A stretch of 64,000 nucleotides of DNA from Pyrrhosoma nymphula (GCA_963573305.1 OY754339.1:85653838-85717837); one strand, 5' to 3'; counted from the first letter of the stretch, positions 57,401-61,805 are shown. The notes: a model not told the origin generated them from the sequence alone. Made by a program: numbers and translations.

Positions 57401-59428
57401 TTCGGAGGCTGTGGTTGGACTTGAAAAATTGAAATCATACTTTTCATTCATTGAAAACAATCAATCTACTCTAGTGATGGTTTCAAAACTGGAAAAGGAG
57501 CTACTTCTTAGTTACAGTAAAAATAATAAGCAGAGTAAAATTTCAGATTTTTTTAAAAAGTAGCTGTTCAGAAATATAATTAGTCTCTCCAAAAAGTTTT
57601 AAAATTGATATTGAATTCCTGAGTAGTCAAAAGGCTAATGCATTGTATTTTTTGTTAAGGCATTTTCAATTTTGGTTCATTTTTCATTTATTTTCATTTT
57701 GTCACTGAATCCAACCTTCTTTGGGAAGAGCATATAAAACTAATTAAAAATTTTTATTGTTGTATGTGACCCCTTTTATTGACTTGAAATTATATTTTCT
57801 TTTCGTAGAAAGCTGTTCTAATCATTACAGACCCTAAAACCTCAAAAAAATGACAAGTCCTCATTTAGTGTTTATCCGCATTTAGTGTTTTAAATTTCGT
57901 CCCCCCTGAAAAACCTTAAATCAGGATTCTACTGTACTTGATATATGTTCTTTCCAGGAAAGGTTTGAAGTTAATATGACACCTAAATTTTTCACATTAT
58001 TACTGAAGAGTATGCTCATATTCTGAACCATTATCGTAGGCAGTGTAGTGAAATTTAGTTTAGATAGGACCTTAGTGTTACCAATATAACCAATAACTCA
58101 GATAAAGATAAAGTACTCAGTTTATTATTTTCACTGGAATAACATACTTGTGGTCATGTACATCTCTTAAAAGGACTGCCTTTGTGCTTGTTTTGATTTT
58201 AGCTTCATGGATGCCTCAATGATCGTGCTACTTGGTAGAATAGATGTAATGATTGGGGTCGCTGAGAAAAGAAACATATAATACAGTGAAGATATAGCTA
58301 TGAACAAAACAGTGAAACGTTACCTATACTACATATGTACATTTTTTAGTGTGTATTCTATTCAAAATTATTTATTGATCTGGTGATTGAGTCGAAAAGT
58401 TAATTCAATACCTTCACTAATGATGAAATTTGCTAATAGCTGTTAAGAAAACGTCAATTTTGCTATCATAAAGGCACCAATTACATATATCTGGAATAAT
58501 AAAGGATCGCATACTCACTGGTGAGGTCATACGTGTGAGTACATTTGCCCATCTGTGTTGGTTACTCTGCTGGAGGTGTCTGGCTTACATTAAATTCACA
58601 TTACCCAGTGTGCCATGGACCGCTTAACTTTTGTAAGTCAGGATCTGTCTGTGAATATGCTTTTTGGCAGTTATCAGTCTTATTCCTTGTCAGGTTTTTA
58701 AGGATGATAACTATGAAATATGCTCTCCAATCATAACTGGGAAAAGTTTGCGGTCCACTAGTGTATGGGTTGTGGATAAATATTTACAAATCCTTCAGGA
58801 ATTCTTAGAGGTGTCAGTGCACCTTAAGCTAGTATTATATTGGAATCATTTGGTTACTATTCATTAAAGAATAAATATATGTTCCTGTCATTCACACTTC
58901 ACATATGAAAAATGTGAAAATACTCATTGAACTAAAAATGACCTACTGAACTTTAAATGCCTGTTTTACTGATAAGCAATGGCTTGAAAAAATTATTGCG
59001 ATGGTGTCATAAGATAAAGTAAAAGCTCTAAATTCATATTTAAGTCTTATAGCTAACATAAATATTGAATTCAGAAATTTCAGCCAAAACTTCAATGCCT
59101 GGTACCTTTTTGCTGTGATGCATATTTTCTCAAGGTGTTAAAAATTTTACTCAAATTTCTTAAGTGCCTTTTTTTCTTTGACAGCATTTATACTCATCAG
59201 GACAAGAAAAATGGATGTGGAAGAAATGGATCTCTTAGAGGTGTATGCACGTGTGCCACTGGGAAAGGTTCGTGTGACCCCATGGACCGCCAGTTCAACA
59301 CACTCATACCATGGTGTTTGCCTCACACGGGGAATCGGCACAATAATTGGGCTGGTCTCTACGGACGGTTGGAATGGGATGGTTTCTTCAGCACCACAAT
59401 AACTAACCCTGAGCCAATGGGGAAGCAG
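9249..59428 (+). CDS. DNMT1: DNA (cytosine-5)-methyltransferase 1, partial, 15 exons
   Basis: Maintenance methyltransferase: it copies CpG methylation to hemimethylated DNA after replication, using S-adenosylmethionine, in the nucleus. The spliced product is 828 residues, numbered here from the first whole codon at 9250. Domains in order: BAH1 about 5-125; zinc-type CxxC (FCTSC) about 156-160; BAH2 about 190-325; Lys-Gly linker 400-410; catalytic domain from about 430. Visible motifs are I (LDVFAGCGG, 434-442), IV with catalytic Cys518 in GGPPCQGFSG, VI (LENVRNF, Glu558) and VIII (QTRRR, 600-604), then the target-recognition region ending in NPEPMGKQ. All 14 junctions are GT-AG and preserve frame. 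Not found: the N-terminal targeting and CXXC regions and motifs IX-X, expected outside the window. Introns range from about 220 bp to 10.8 kb and are full of transposons. No exon shows a stop or frameshift, so the gene looks functional. Confidence 0.97.
9405..10389. other. Intron, no recognised feature
   Basis: AT-rich sequence with short open frames but no recognisable domain, up to the TA that starts the next transposon. Confidence 0.5.
10390..12098. mobile_element. Non-autonomous pogo/Tigger-type element
   Basis: Left end cagtaaaaccttcctataac and right end, inverted, cagtaaaaccaccctattac, both flanked by TA (10388-10389, 12099-12100). A gggaccgg/cccggtccc string follows each end. There is no transposase. 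The interior is occupied by the foldback unit at 10611-11582, so this element served as host for it. Confidence 0.85.
10611..11582. mobile_element. Foldback unit with tRNA-like sequence in both arms
   Basis: Arms of about 205 bp (10611-10815; 11382-11582 inverted, roughly 85% identical) begin GGCATCGGTGGCC. Each arm carries a tRNA-like stretch with an A box (TGGCCCAGTGG in the right arm) and a B box (GAGTTCGATCC in the left arm; one base changed in the right). The B box lies about 40 bases after the A box. The 560-bp centre has no transposase. No clear target duplication was seen. Confidence 0.8.
12101..12589. other. Intron, no recognised feature
   Basis: AT-rich intronic sequence without recognisable repeats or exons. 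Confidence 0.4.
12590..13200. mobile_element. Foldback element with purine-rich core
   Basis: Arms at about 12590-12680 and 13105-13200 share, inverted, ttggttt-ggt-gtac and gcccttgaccaaa strings. Between them 12660-12930 is a G-rich, purine-biased strand with many GGGG runs. Proline- and threonine-rich open frames on the minus strand here are products of that bias, not genes. Confidence 0.75.
13455..13688 (+). CDS. DNMT1: DNMT1 exon b: body of BAH1
   Basis: Acceptor cttccag, donor gttagt. It encodes CRGSETVLGETADPCELFS, then DECEDV and HPEDWSMQGG, the conserved BAH1 body. The Cys of DECED and the following exons' CxxC correspond to zinc-ligand positions known in vertebrate DNMT1; that assignment is by family knowledge. 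It ends two bases into His130. Confidence 0.95.
13910..13984 (+). CDS. DNMT1: DNMT1 exon c: end of BAH1
   Basis: A short 75-bp exon, acceptor ttgacag, donor gttagt. It encodes HYDKLYGRFLDLPEDPPCP and the lead into the CxxC segment. It is 221 bp downstream of exon b, the shortest intron here. Confidence 0.93.
14164..15790 (+). pseudogene. Tigger-like transposase relic
   Basis: A left-type end (TA then cactgctccctgattataac) lies at 14162. An N-terminal helix-turn-helix is readable from about 14779 (TIKENLIVVEQMRSGSSKSQ then GIPEGTV, stop, GWIAGLQG). A first catalytic Asp segment follows near 15276 (LYNCDESILFYGMM) and a C-terminal segment near 15620 (LLDNCPVDPPS, later HPLDQGII). Stops and frameshifts separate the pieces. 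Confidence 0.75.
15843..16080 (+). pseudogene. Non-LTR reverse transcriptase fragment
   Basis: The frame reads VPSIIYMNDINIF, one stop, then FADDALVCVSG and KLKGLTKWFELNNP. FADD is the reverse-transcriptase active-site motif (palm). It is a 5'- and 3'-truncated fragment directly after the Tigger relic, probably the same LINE family as 35173 and 55005. Confidence 0.8.
16204..16230 (+). repeat. Lone pogo/Tigger left end
   Basis: TA followed by cagtggaagcctgcttta. The same CAGTGGAAGCC start, inverted, closes the relic ending at 25259. The matching right end was not found nearby, and exons between exclude a single 9-kb element. Confidence 0.55.
16360..16580. repeat. Long near-perfect hairpin, about 100-bp arms
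   Basis: From gaactcttctcgggctctac to the middle (about 16470), the sequence is repeated inverted to 16580 with very few mismatches. The arms contain gacgtttcgggtagcgac and acccatcctcaaggc. Such cgacgtttcg...cctcagg strings recur at the ends of dispersed animal elements, possibly Penelope-like; that assignment is tentative. Confidence 0.85.
16601..17056. other. Intron, no recognised feature
   Basis: AT-rich sequence with polypyrimidine stretches leading to the acceptor of exon d. Confidence 0.5.
17057..17150 (+). CDS. DNMT1: DNMT1 exon d: CxxC segment between BAH domains
   Basis: Acceptor ttctgtag, donor gtaagt. It encodes RFCTSCERQYLSENKEIPKI followed by an acidic/lysine-rich stretch. The FCxxC pair matches the metal-binding cysteines between BAH1 and BAH2 in the family. 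Confidence 0.95.
17567..17707 (+). CDS. DNMT1: DNMT1 exon e: start of BAH2
   Basis: Acceptor tttgtag, donor gtaagg, phase 0 at both ends, 47 residues. EYRRGHVVFLNP is the opening strand of BAH2, followed by a lysine-rich insert (KLDKKKSKQKENQ). Confidence 0.93.
18208..18493 (+). CDS. DNMT1: DNMT1 exon f: body of BAH2
   Basis: Acceptor ctcttcag, donor gtaagt. It encodes EEMYPEYYRKYSS, then PPFVIGMITGI and VLFYRPENTF, ending in ADLNLLYWTKE. These are hallmark BAH2 strings of DNMT1. This is the longest exon in the window (286 bp). Confidence 0.96.
18534..18921. mobile_element. Possible miniature inverted-repeat element
   Basis: It begins gggtgcgttccattc and ends, inverted, with ggggctttccattc. 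The interior has repeated gtgcgct strings. No clear target duplication. It lies 40 bp after exon f. Confidence 0.5.
19068..20439. mobile_element. Probable solo LTR, 1372 bp
   Basis: It begins TGTAATGGTCC and ends GGACCGTTACA, giving TG...CA termini inside imperfect 11-bp inverted repeats. A matching 4-bp duplication, atac, flanks it (19064-19067, 20440-20443). It contains a tttatacc box (20107) and an aataaagg signal (20352). There are no gag or pol frames, consistent with recombination between two LTRs. Orientation is uncertain; the family is unknown. Confidence 0.65.
20631..21500 (-). pseudogene. Tigger-like transposase C-terminal relic
   Basis: TA plus cagtaaaaccccaactt at 20631 is the element end. 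Minus-strand frames from 21493 down to 20820 read LPPDVTSILQPMDHSVIGSM (last catalytic Asp), then SWRKLLFNLEGD, then NLEEWLTRDASVPGFQQVTD, the usual order in Tigger transposases. Frameshifted in at least two places. The N-terminal part and the other end were not found. Confidence 0.8.
21501..23257. other. Intron, T-rich, nothing identified
   Basis: Long T-rich stretch with hydrophobic open frames (21954-22300) that look compositional. No domain or repeat boundary recognised. Confidence 0.4.
23258..25259 (+). pseudogene. Jerky/Tigger-like transposase relic
   Basis: Pieces in order: CENP-B-type DNA-binding segment (DECLFRWFIQKHSEGVPLPG, about 23460), first Asp segment (about 23740), a 128-codon open frame 24087-24473 with FLPKNTTALIQHLDQGIIRA, and an acidic tail to 24689 separated by one TAG. 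The element's right end, inverted cagtggaagcccggtata, is followed by TA at 25260. The left end was not found. Confidence 0.82.
25686..25897 (+). CDS. DNMT1: DNMT1 exon g: after BAH2
   Basis: Acceptor tttccag, donor gtttgt. It encodes GKCQIVYGENV, then GPNRFYFMQEYDLETQSFVD and DPPAEARAIGKQSK, the conserved segment between BAH2 and the Lys-Gly linker. The intron before it is 7.2 kb. Confidence 0.95.
25943..26271. mobile_element. Miniature pogo-type element, 329 bp
   Basis: Ends cagtaagactccaattatcc and, inverted, cagtagcactccaattatcc, with TA on both sides (25941-25942, 26272-26273). It lies 45 bp after exon g. A truncated copy of its interior lies at 34793-34968. Confidence 0.9.
26748..26874 (+). 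CDS. DNMT1: DNMT1 exon h: KG linker and methyltransferase motif I
   Basis: Acceptor gctgcag, donor gtaaga. It begins with five Gly-Lys repeats (residues 400-409), the flexible linker typical of DNMT1, and ends with LDVFAGCG, the S-adenosylmethionine-binding motif I. The last Gly codon is split across the 10.8-kb intron that follows. Confidence 0.96.
26980..27240 (-). repeat. Dispersed ~250-bp repeat, copy 1
   Basis: Inverted copy of 34275-34515, about 80% identical, sharing ctcatgtttcatt, gcgacagtgttgtca and gttgcgttgggaagtggta. It has no open frame, inverted ends or poly-A tail, so its class is unknown. Confidence 0.8.
27298..27840 (+). pseudogene. Tc1-like transposase N-terminal fragment
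   Basis: An open frame (27298-27717) contains two helix-turn-helix units: VREIAWQLNVSHVTIVNLKK and, after KAGSGRLKVTTPEED, PQTVRRRLQYAGL. This is the paired-like DNA-binding domain of Tc1-type transposases. A 34-bp tandem duplication (27692/27726) shifts the frame; reading resumes with LKEILTDAHKVACLDFARHY. The catalytic half is missing. Confidence 0.82.
28171..30117 (-). mobile_element. Pogo-type transposon, nearly complete
   Basis: Terminal repeats start ccgtattttctggta at 28171 and, inverted, at 30117, flanked by TA (28169-28170, 30118-30119). The right subterminal region has three spaced copies of a gcgtgttatctatac-like string (29987, 30029, 30073) and the left has one (28194). The encoded transposase is listed separately. 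Confidence 0.92.
28538..29807 (-). pseudogene. Pogo-type transposase with two premature stops
   Basis: Start ATG at 29807. The N terminus has a helix-turn-helix (KSYTAQFKLEVIQFAKVNGN), then a CENP-B-type domain (LYDWIIRERSRGLRLSTTRI) and a DDE catalytic core with NMDEVPVSFD, VLIMDACRAHL and LQPLDLTVN supplying three Asp residues. The frame is open except for one TAG near 29662 and one TGA at 28841-28843, and ends in an acidic tail at 28538. Each stop is one C-to-T change from a plausible sense codon. About 420 codons, usual for the family. Confidence 0.9.
30890..31130 (-). pseudogene. Mariner-like transposase fragment
   Basis: Minus-strand reading LKMLKFKPYKVKMVQEIRNG then DHGKRIHFFNWVVDKL matches the linker between DNA-binding and catalytic domains of IS630/mariner-type transposases common in insects. 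The surrounding frame has stops. Only about 80 codons are readable. Confidence 0.65.
31390..32380. other. GC-rich segment, possible decayed LTR element
   Basis: 31400-31770 and 32160-32350 are markedly GC-richer than the intron around them. No domain, primer-binding site or paired LTR could be defined. Confidence 0.3.
32540..33080 (+). repeat. Tandem repeat, ~135-bp unit, four copies
   Basis: Anchors aggtcaagg/aggtcaa occur at about 32570, 32703, 32838 and 32976, spaced 133-138 bases. Each unit has a tttaaacctatgattcaa block and a tgacctttgaccc-type block. Copies are about 70-80% identical. It looks like a satellite-derived or repetitive-element fragment. Confidence 0.85.
33081..34057. other. 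Intron, nothing recognised
   Basis: No repeat boundary or domain seen. Confidence 0.4.
34058..34266. mobile_element. Miniature hAT element, 209 bp
   Basis: Ends cagtgccatccct and, inverted, catggccgtccct; interior gggcccagcgc and gggcccctc strings. Flanks acgaaggg (34050-34057) and acgaagga (34267-34274) match 7 of 8. Confidence 0.8.
34275..34515 (+). repeat. Dispersed ~250-bp repeat, copy 2
   Basis: Inverted relative of 26980-27240, 7 kb away in the same intron. The two copies face each other, so the intron RNA could form a long duplex. Confidence 0.8.
34670..35185. repeat. Field of ACAGTGTG motifs
   Basis: Many ACAGTGTG / CACACTGT and close variants, in both orientations and with irregular spacing. 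The field is split by a piece of the 25943 miniature element (34793-34968). The LINE fragment follows directly. Confidence 0.8.
34793..34968 (+). mobile_element. Truncated copy of the 25943 miniature element
   Basis: The interior from tattgtatcttttatacc to tatgtatttgattatcc matches 26060-26225 at about 90%. Both terminal repeats are missing. Confidence 0.85.
35173..35955 (-). pseudogene. Non-LTR retrotransposon endonuclease domain
   Basis: A 260-codon open frame with apurinic-type endonuclease motifs: MHINIKCIRSK, DIACISEHWLNPNE (catalytic Glu), IMCIYRSPSGD, VCGDFNIDFGSS (Asp/Asn pair) and RFSDHKAQF (catalytic SDH). This is the N-terminal nuclease of a CR1/Jockey-type LINE. The reverse transcriptase is absent; the frame ends within the ACAGTGTG field side. 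Confidence 0.93.
35956..37665. other. Intron, nothing recognised
   Basis: AT-rich. No inverted ends, domains or exon-like frames recognised before exon i. Confidence 0.5.
37666..37817 (+). CDS. DNMT1: DNMT1 exon i: motifs II-III
   Basis: Acceptor attgaag, donor gtaagt. It completes motif I and encodes LSEGLHQSGV, then KWAIEKEESAAHAFRLNNP and DDCNDLLRLVMD. The AIE acidic residue corresponds to motif II, which contacts the cofactor in the family. Confidence 0.96.
37818..38407. other. Intron between exons i and j
   Basis: Short AT-rich intron, no repeat recognised. Confidence 0.6.
38408..38539 (+). CDS. DNMT1: DNMT1 exon j: catalytic PCQ loop (motif IV)
   Basis: Acceptor aattcag, donor gtaatt, phase 0 at both ends. 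It encodes SLPQKGEVELLCGGPPCQGF followed by SGMNRFNSRQYS. The catalytic cysteine codon is at 38483-38485. Confidence 0.97.
38624..39283 (+). pseudogene. Tigger-type element remnant with transposase tail
   Basis: It begins cagtagagtgccaattatcc at 38624. A frame at 38975-39283 has an acidic stretch and helical segment (VLESAKLLMQFMEQEDDTS then VPDILCVSKIRMAIK), the usual C-terminal tail of Tigger transposases. It is interrupted at 39284 by another element and appears to resume at 42650. Confidence 0.7.
40270..40935 (+). repeat. Tandem repeat, ~175-bp unit, four copies
   Basis: Each copy carries cccattgaaatgaaacaact and cgtctcttt-gttttcaaact. The gaaatgaaac anchor recurs at about 40350, 40525, 40704 and 40875. 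Copies are about 85-90% identical. The array lies inside the 39284 element. Confidence 0.9.
40940..41117. mobile_element. Miniature hAT element, 178 bp
   Basis: Ends cagggattcccaaact and, inverted, cagggtttcccaaact. Subterminal gttccgcgg strings are typical of hAT repeats. Flanking 8-mers ccgtagca and ctgtgtca match only 5 of 8. It sits at the end of the tandem array. Confidence 0.8.
43448..43640 (+). pseudogene. hAT-type transposase N-terminal fragment
   Basis: MDQFLNINKRESADKEN starts at 43448. After a frameshift, KCRKYDGGYLEFIVTLTE continues. This MDxFL ... KYDxxYLxFGFT pattern is the start of ZBED/SCAND3-type hAT proteins. The rest is lost. Confidence 0.6.
43684..45018 (-). pseudogene. 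Jerky/Tigger-like transposase, broken
   Basis: From 45018 downward: helix-turn-helix (SSLTILKKVEILRRLDAGEP), CENP-B-type domain (LFQWFMQQRSEAKPLSGPIL), first Asp (NADEMGLFWQCLP), and a C-terminal part from 44013 (IQSLDLGVISTMKN then AWDRVSSSTIQKC). The pieces lie in different frames. The element's right end, inverted cagcaaaatcccg, ends at 45259 with TA following; the left end was not found. Confidence 0.88.
45388..45590 (+). CDS. DNMT1: DNMT1 exon k: motifs VI and VIII
   Basis: Acceptor tttccag, donor gtatgt. It encodes YYRPRFFILENVRNFVSFKK, containing the ENV glutamate that assists catalysis, and ends in NYGVPQTRR. It is separated from exon j by 6.8 kb of nested transposons. Confidence 0.97.
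45591..46178. other. Intron between exons k and l
   Basis: AT-rich, no repeat recognised. Confidence 0.6.
46179..46290 (+). CDS. DNMT1: DNMT1 exon l
   Basis: Acceptor ctgcag, donor gtaact. It encodes AIILAAAPGEILPKHPSP and then HVFSPRACQLSVMVDEKR, the family sequence after motif VIII at the start of the target-recognition region. Confidence 0.95.
46708..46780 (+). repeat. Lone pogo-type left end
   Basis: TA followed by cagtaaaacttctctacaat, close to the ends at 10390 and 20631. The right end was not found before 47583. Confidence 0.6.
47584..49165 (+). mobile_element. hAT element, 1582 bp, perfect target duplication
   Basis: 12-bp inverted ends TAGAGATACGTG, flanked by identical 8-mers attatagg (47576-47583, 49166-49173). 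The 48370-48640 part is GC-rich with CpG-dense segments ahead of the ORF. It encodes only a BED-finger protein, so it is an internally deleted derivative. Confidence 0.95.
48758..49108 (+). CDS. BED zinc-finger protein of hAT element (116 aa)
   Basis: Start ATG at 48758 has an accepted context (aaaaatgc). Residues about 27-53 have C-x2-C and H-x5-H spacing (CGICNLRLDW...LDKHILTSSHLAKK), a BED-type DNA-binding finger, then a basic stretch with KKTKTEKHDF. The DFIHDTLSMCLKEK segment is the start of the hAT transposase region; a frameshift then gives IPVHKIDATKC in another frame, and the catalytic region is deleted. It resembles CGGBP1-like hAT-derived proteins. Expression is unknown. Confidence 0.75.
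   Translation: MPRVKITIKQRAEAYKNEKFYASKSNILTCGICNLRLDWNKKDTLDKHILTSSHLAKKVSVAQDLQASNKRQTTLFEANENAKKTKTEKHDFIHDTLSMCLKEKNSGAQNRCYKML
49174..49730. other. Intron, nothing recognised
   Basis: AT-rich, with a short duplicated tatataaatatac at 49380-49397. Confidence 0.5.
49731..49915. repeat. Hairpin insert between 16-bp direct repeats
   Basis: attgccttgcatattt occurs at 49731-49746 and 49900-49915. Between them a perfect 32-bp inverted repeat (49776-49807, 49867-49898; arms start gctggtttctccatg) encloses a 59-bp loop with a (gt) run. Confidence 0.9.
50433..50582 (+). CDS. DNMT1: DNMT1 exon m: target-recognition region
   Basis: Acceptor tctcttag, donor gtactc, 50 codons in phase 0. It encodes APLRTITVRDAMSDLPEMRN and GEPFSHFQRQ, which match the DNMT1 target-recognition region. 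Confidence 0.95.
50662..52786 (+). mobile_element. Pogo-type element, 2125 bp
   Basis: Perfect 25-bp inverted ends starting ccgtaagttggggcgagt, with TA on each side (50660-50661, 52787-52788). An imperfect inner copy of the end (gtgtccgaactcacccc) lies at 52569. It carries a transposase remnant. Confidence 0.93.
51088..51900 (+). pseudogene. Pogo-type transposase C-terminal remnant
   Basis: A frame at 51132 reads PPNATYLCQPLDLAFFRPLK then IVWRKCLDQWKHKN, the third catalytic Asp and following helix of a transposase group common in insects. Further frames (51600-51900) give FLLLKFKTNKHDRL and FPDVADECIVRR, a C-terminal SH3-like segment. Stops interrupt it; the first part is missing. Confidence 0.82.
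53162..53328 (+). CDS. DNMT1: DNMT1 exon n: target-recognition region
   Basis: Acceptor ttttcag, donor gtaagt. It encodes VLRDHICKEMAPLVEARM and GSDWRDLPNIVVRLSDG, strongly conserved in DNMT1. Confidence 0.96.
53329..55004. other. Intron, nothing firmly identified
   Basis: A 118-codon open frame (54311-54667) has no recognisable domain and no splice signals matching DNMT1. Other sequence is AT-rich. Confidence 0.4.
55005..56153 (-). pseudogene. Non-LTR retrotransposon 3' part
   Basis: On the minus strand: NKVNATLHQLKIHKNLLPL, then PHLDYCSLLLVYHDITEELN and RRDKHITPYLQKLSWL, then FQRSFTVAASKLWNGLPNHV. This is the C-terminal end of a CR1/Jockey-type reverse transcriptase protein. The 3' end has aataaagattattatta, a tail typical of such LINEs. 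It continues beyond the transposon insert at 57937-58090. Confidence 0.88.
56154..57934 (+). mobile_element. Tigger-type element inserted in the LINE
   Basis: Ends cagtcggatccggatttaa and, inverted, cagtagaatcctgatttaa, flanked by TA (56152-56153, 57935-57936). The LINE continues on both sides. tttagtgtttat strings are repeated near the right end. Confidence 0.92.
57243..57563 (+). pseudogene. Tigger transposase C-terminal tail
   Basis: 106-codon frame: acidic segment (ENEDEEVLTMATVSEAVVG), helix (LEKLKSYFSFIENNQST), ending KQSKISDFFKK. The final QxxIxDFF motif is the common end of Tigger/jerky transposases. The catalytic part is deleted. Confidence 0.85.
57937..58090 (-). pseudogene. Continuation of LINE reverse transcriptase
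   Basis: Minus strand: NNVKNLGVILTSNLSWKEHI, then the TA insertion point of the Tigger element, after which NKVNATLHQ follows at 56140. This is the standard order in CR1-type LINEs. Confidence 0.85.
58091..59184. other. Intron before exon o
   Basis: AT-rich, no repeat or exon recognised. Confidence 0.5.
59185..59428 (+). CDS. DNMT1: DNMT1 exon o: end of target-recognition region, last exon seen
   Basis: Acceptor ttgacag, donor gtgagc. It encodes GSLRGVCTCATGKGSCDP, then LIPWCLPHTGNRHNNWAGLY and NPEPMGKQ. The Cys cluster CTC...C is the zinc-binding part of the target-recognition domain in the family. The family continues with motifs IX and X; I found no matching exon in 59429-64000. Confidence 0.96.
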
Positions 59429-60179
59429 GTGAGCAGAAGTAATCTGGGGAGGCATATTTCTTTCAATTTTATTTGATGTATCATAGATATTCTACCAGAT
59501 AAATGGCCAGTCCATGGACGGTCCTGCTTACAATTTCCACAACCACGGGGATATTCTCCCTAACCTTTCTTTTGTGAAACTATTTTCCAGTGTTATTTCC
59601 CTTATCATCTTATCTGTATCATCTTTTGCTATCATCTGTCGTCTAATGTTGACATAACTTAAACAGTAAGTAAGTACTAACTCAATAAAACACATCAAAT
59701 GCATATTTTTCATTGATGCTCATGGCAACGTGGTAGTGGTTTGGGCTAAACTAATCGGTATTCTGAGAGTTTGGAAATGGAAATGCTGTGGCCATTCTGC
59801 ATTTTAAAATTTCTTGATAATGGTGTTATGGGGAAATAAACATGTGGTTATTCAGAAGGAGAGAAGCTTTGACTACATCTCTGCATTTAATGTCTTTAAT
59901 GTGGGTTAAACACAAAGTCCTCCATTTCCATCCATATTTCGATGTGCATCTTGCTCATCATCTTTAGGGTTATGAAATGGGAAGACCTGAATCAGTGTTT
60001 AACCTGAGTACAATTCAATTCAATATTTACCAGGAAAGAATTAGTTGTCTTTAATTTTTTAAAGTATCCTTAACTTTTTAGTACCTCAATATGTTTTGCT
60101 GAGCACAGTGGCGGAAAAAATTAACGCAAAACTCATTGGCGTCTGGATGCAGCGAACTCTGGAACTACTTGGAGCAGAC
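59429..60179. other. Intron after exon o
   Basis: No exon encoding motifs IX or X recognised here. AT-rich with no repeat structure. Confidence 0.5.
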
Positions 60180-60420
60180 TACCTTCCAAAAATTTGACAG
60201 CAACATATCACAAACAACTGGGAATTTTCAAACTTCATACGTTTCGCACCAGTGATATTAAATCATATGCATTGCAATTTGACTACGCGTTAAAGACCAA
60301 CAAGCGAGTTCTTGTTTTATTTTTTCAAATTATATCTTCGCCCACCTCTCACCAAGTAACTATCGTCTGTTGCCCGGGAATCTGTGAACACAGCACAAAT
60401 AATGAACAAAGAAACCACTA

Positions 60421-61413
60421 GACTGCATCACAGTTTCAGTTTTGTATGTAGTGGGTAAAGCATCCGGCTTTCAACCTGAAGATTGCGAATTCAAATCTCA
60501 GTGAAGCCTCATTAATTGATCCACCTAATGAAATCTGTTTTTTTGGCCATTTAATTTTCGCTTAATAGTGTAGGAGGTTCAAAGGATGTAATATAATACC
60601 TTGAATGTCACTAGCTTTTATTAATTAAAATTCAACCCCTAACTACCATAACAATTTTTTCCGGCAGTTGGCTGAGCAGTAAAATTTGACCACCTCTCCT
60701 GAGTCGTCCAGCCCCGTTCGCATACCTCTACCTACTTACTGGCTCTTTGTGAGTTCTTATCAACTCATGTTCTCTCGCTTTATTTTCTCAAGGGCAGATC
60801 CCTCGAGGTTTGGCAGGACAGAGTGAAGACAGAATTTCGAGCCGCTAAAAAAACTTGAGGATGTTGGTGCTTACAGTCGTCGATTTTTTGTACGCCCATG
60901 TGTTAAAGAATCAGTTCATCGAAGCAAAAAATATACCTCTAGTAAACCGGCTTTTAATTAGGTGAATAGCATTTGCATTTCCTCACGAAAAATGTATGGC
61001 CTTATAATGTTCCTAGCATTTTCATATGCTCAATGAATATATTATCATAGCATAGCATAGAGAGCATGAGTTGATAAGAACTCACAAAGAGCCAGTAAGT
61101 AGGTAGAGGTATGCGAACGGGGCTGGACGACTCAGGAGAGGTGGTCAAATTTTACTGCTCAGCCAACTGCCGGAAAAAATTGTTATGGTAGTTAGGGGTT
61201 GAATTTTAATAAATAAAAGCTAGTGACATTCAAGATATTTTATTACATCCTGTGGACCTCCTACACTATTAAGCGAAAATTGAATGGCCAGAAAAACAGA
61301 TTTCATTAGGTGGATCAATTAATGAGGCTTCACTGAGATTTGAACTCGCAATCTTCAGGTTGGAAGCCGGATGCTTTACCCACTACATACAAAACTGAAA
61401 CTGTGATGCAGTC
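60421..61413. mobile_element. Foldback unit with tRNA-Gly-like sequence in both arms
   Basis: Arms of about 355 bp (60421-60776; 61060-61413) are roughly 97% identical and begin GACTGCATCACAG. TA flanks both ends (60419-60420, 61414-61415). In each arm a tRNA-like stretch has an A-box-like TATGTAGTGGG, an anticodon-loop-like CTTCCAA (right arm) with four of five stem pairs, and a B box GAGTTCAAATC (right arm). The 280-bp centre encodes nothing recognisable. The uninterrupted target, accactattatcc, exists in the other arm of the host element. Confidence 0.9.
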
Positions 61414-61734
61414 TATTATCCATTTCAAATATCTTTGCGACTGGGAGGCAGGCCTTAAATTTTAGGGGGTGAGCGAAGTGAAAGTCACTCGTCACGTGAC
61501 TTTCTCGGAGCGAACCAGAATGCAGTAGGCGTGGCCTAGCCTCTCGAAAATTCAGTCGCTCTCAGACCTCCGTTGTGTGAACTTCGTGAATCTGCTTGCT
61601 GTGTTGCCAAACCTTTGCTGCCTTTGATCGGTGCTTCGTGGTGTTCTTTCCTAGCTCCCATTACCATATTTCCCAATTAACCCATTAATCCTTTATCTTA
61701 CCCACTTTTTCCTTTATACCATAACCCATATTCC

Positions 61735-61805
61735 TTTCCTGTTATTCCCCGTATTCCTATTATTCCTCGTATTACTGTTATTCCCCGTATTCCTATTATT
61801 CCCCT
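61735..61805 (+). repeat. Minisatellite, ttattcc(c)cgtattcc units
   Basis: About four to five units of 12-20 bases made of attcc, ccgtattcc and ttattcc words. It sits in the interior of the 60182 element. Confidence 0.8.

Noticed and set aside
60440..60510. Functional tRNA-Gly gene
   Set aside because: The anticodon loop is tRNA-Gly-like, but no acceptor stem can be paired and it occurs in both arms of a transposon.
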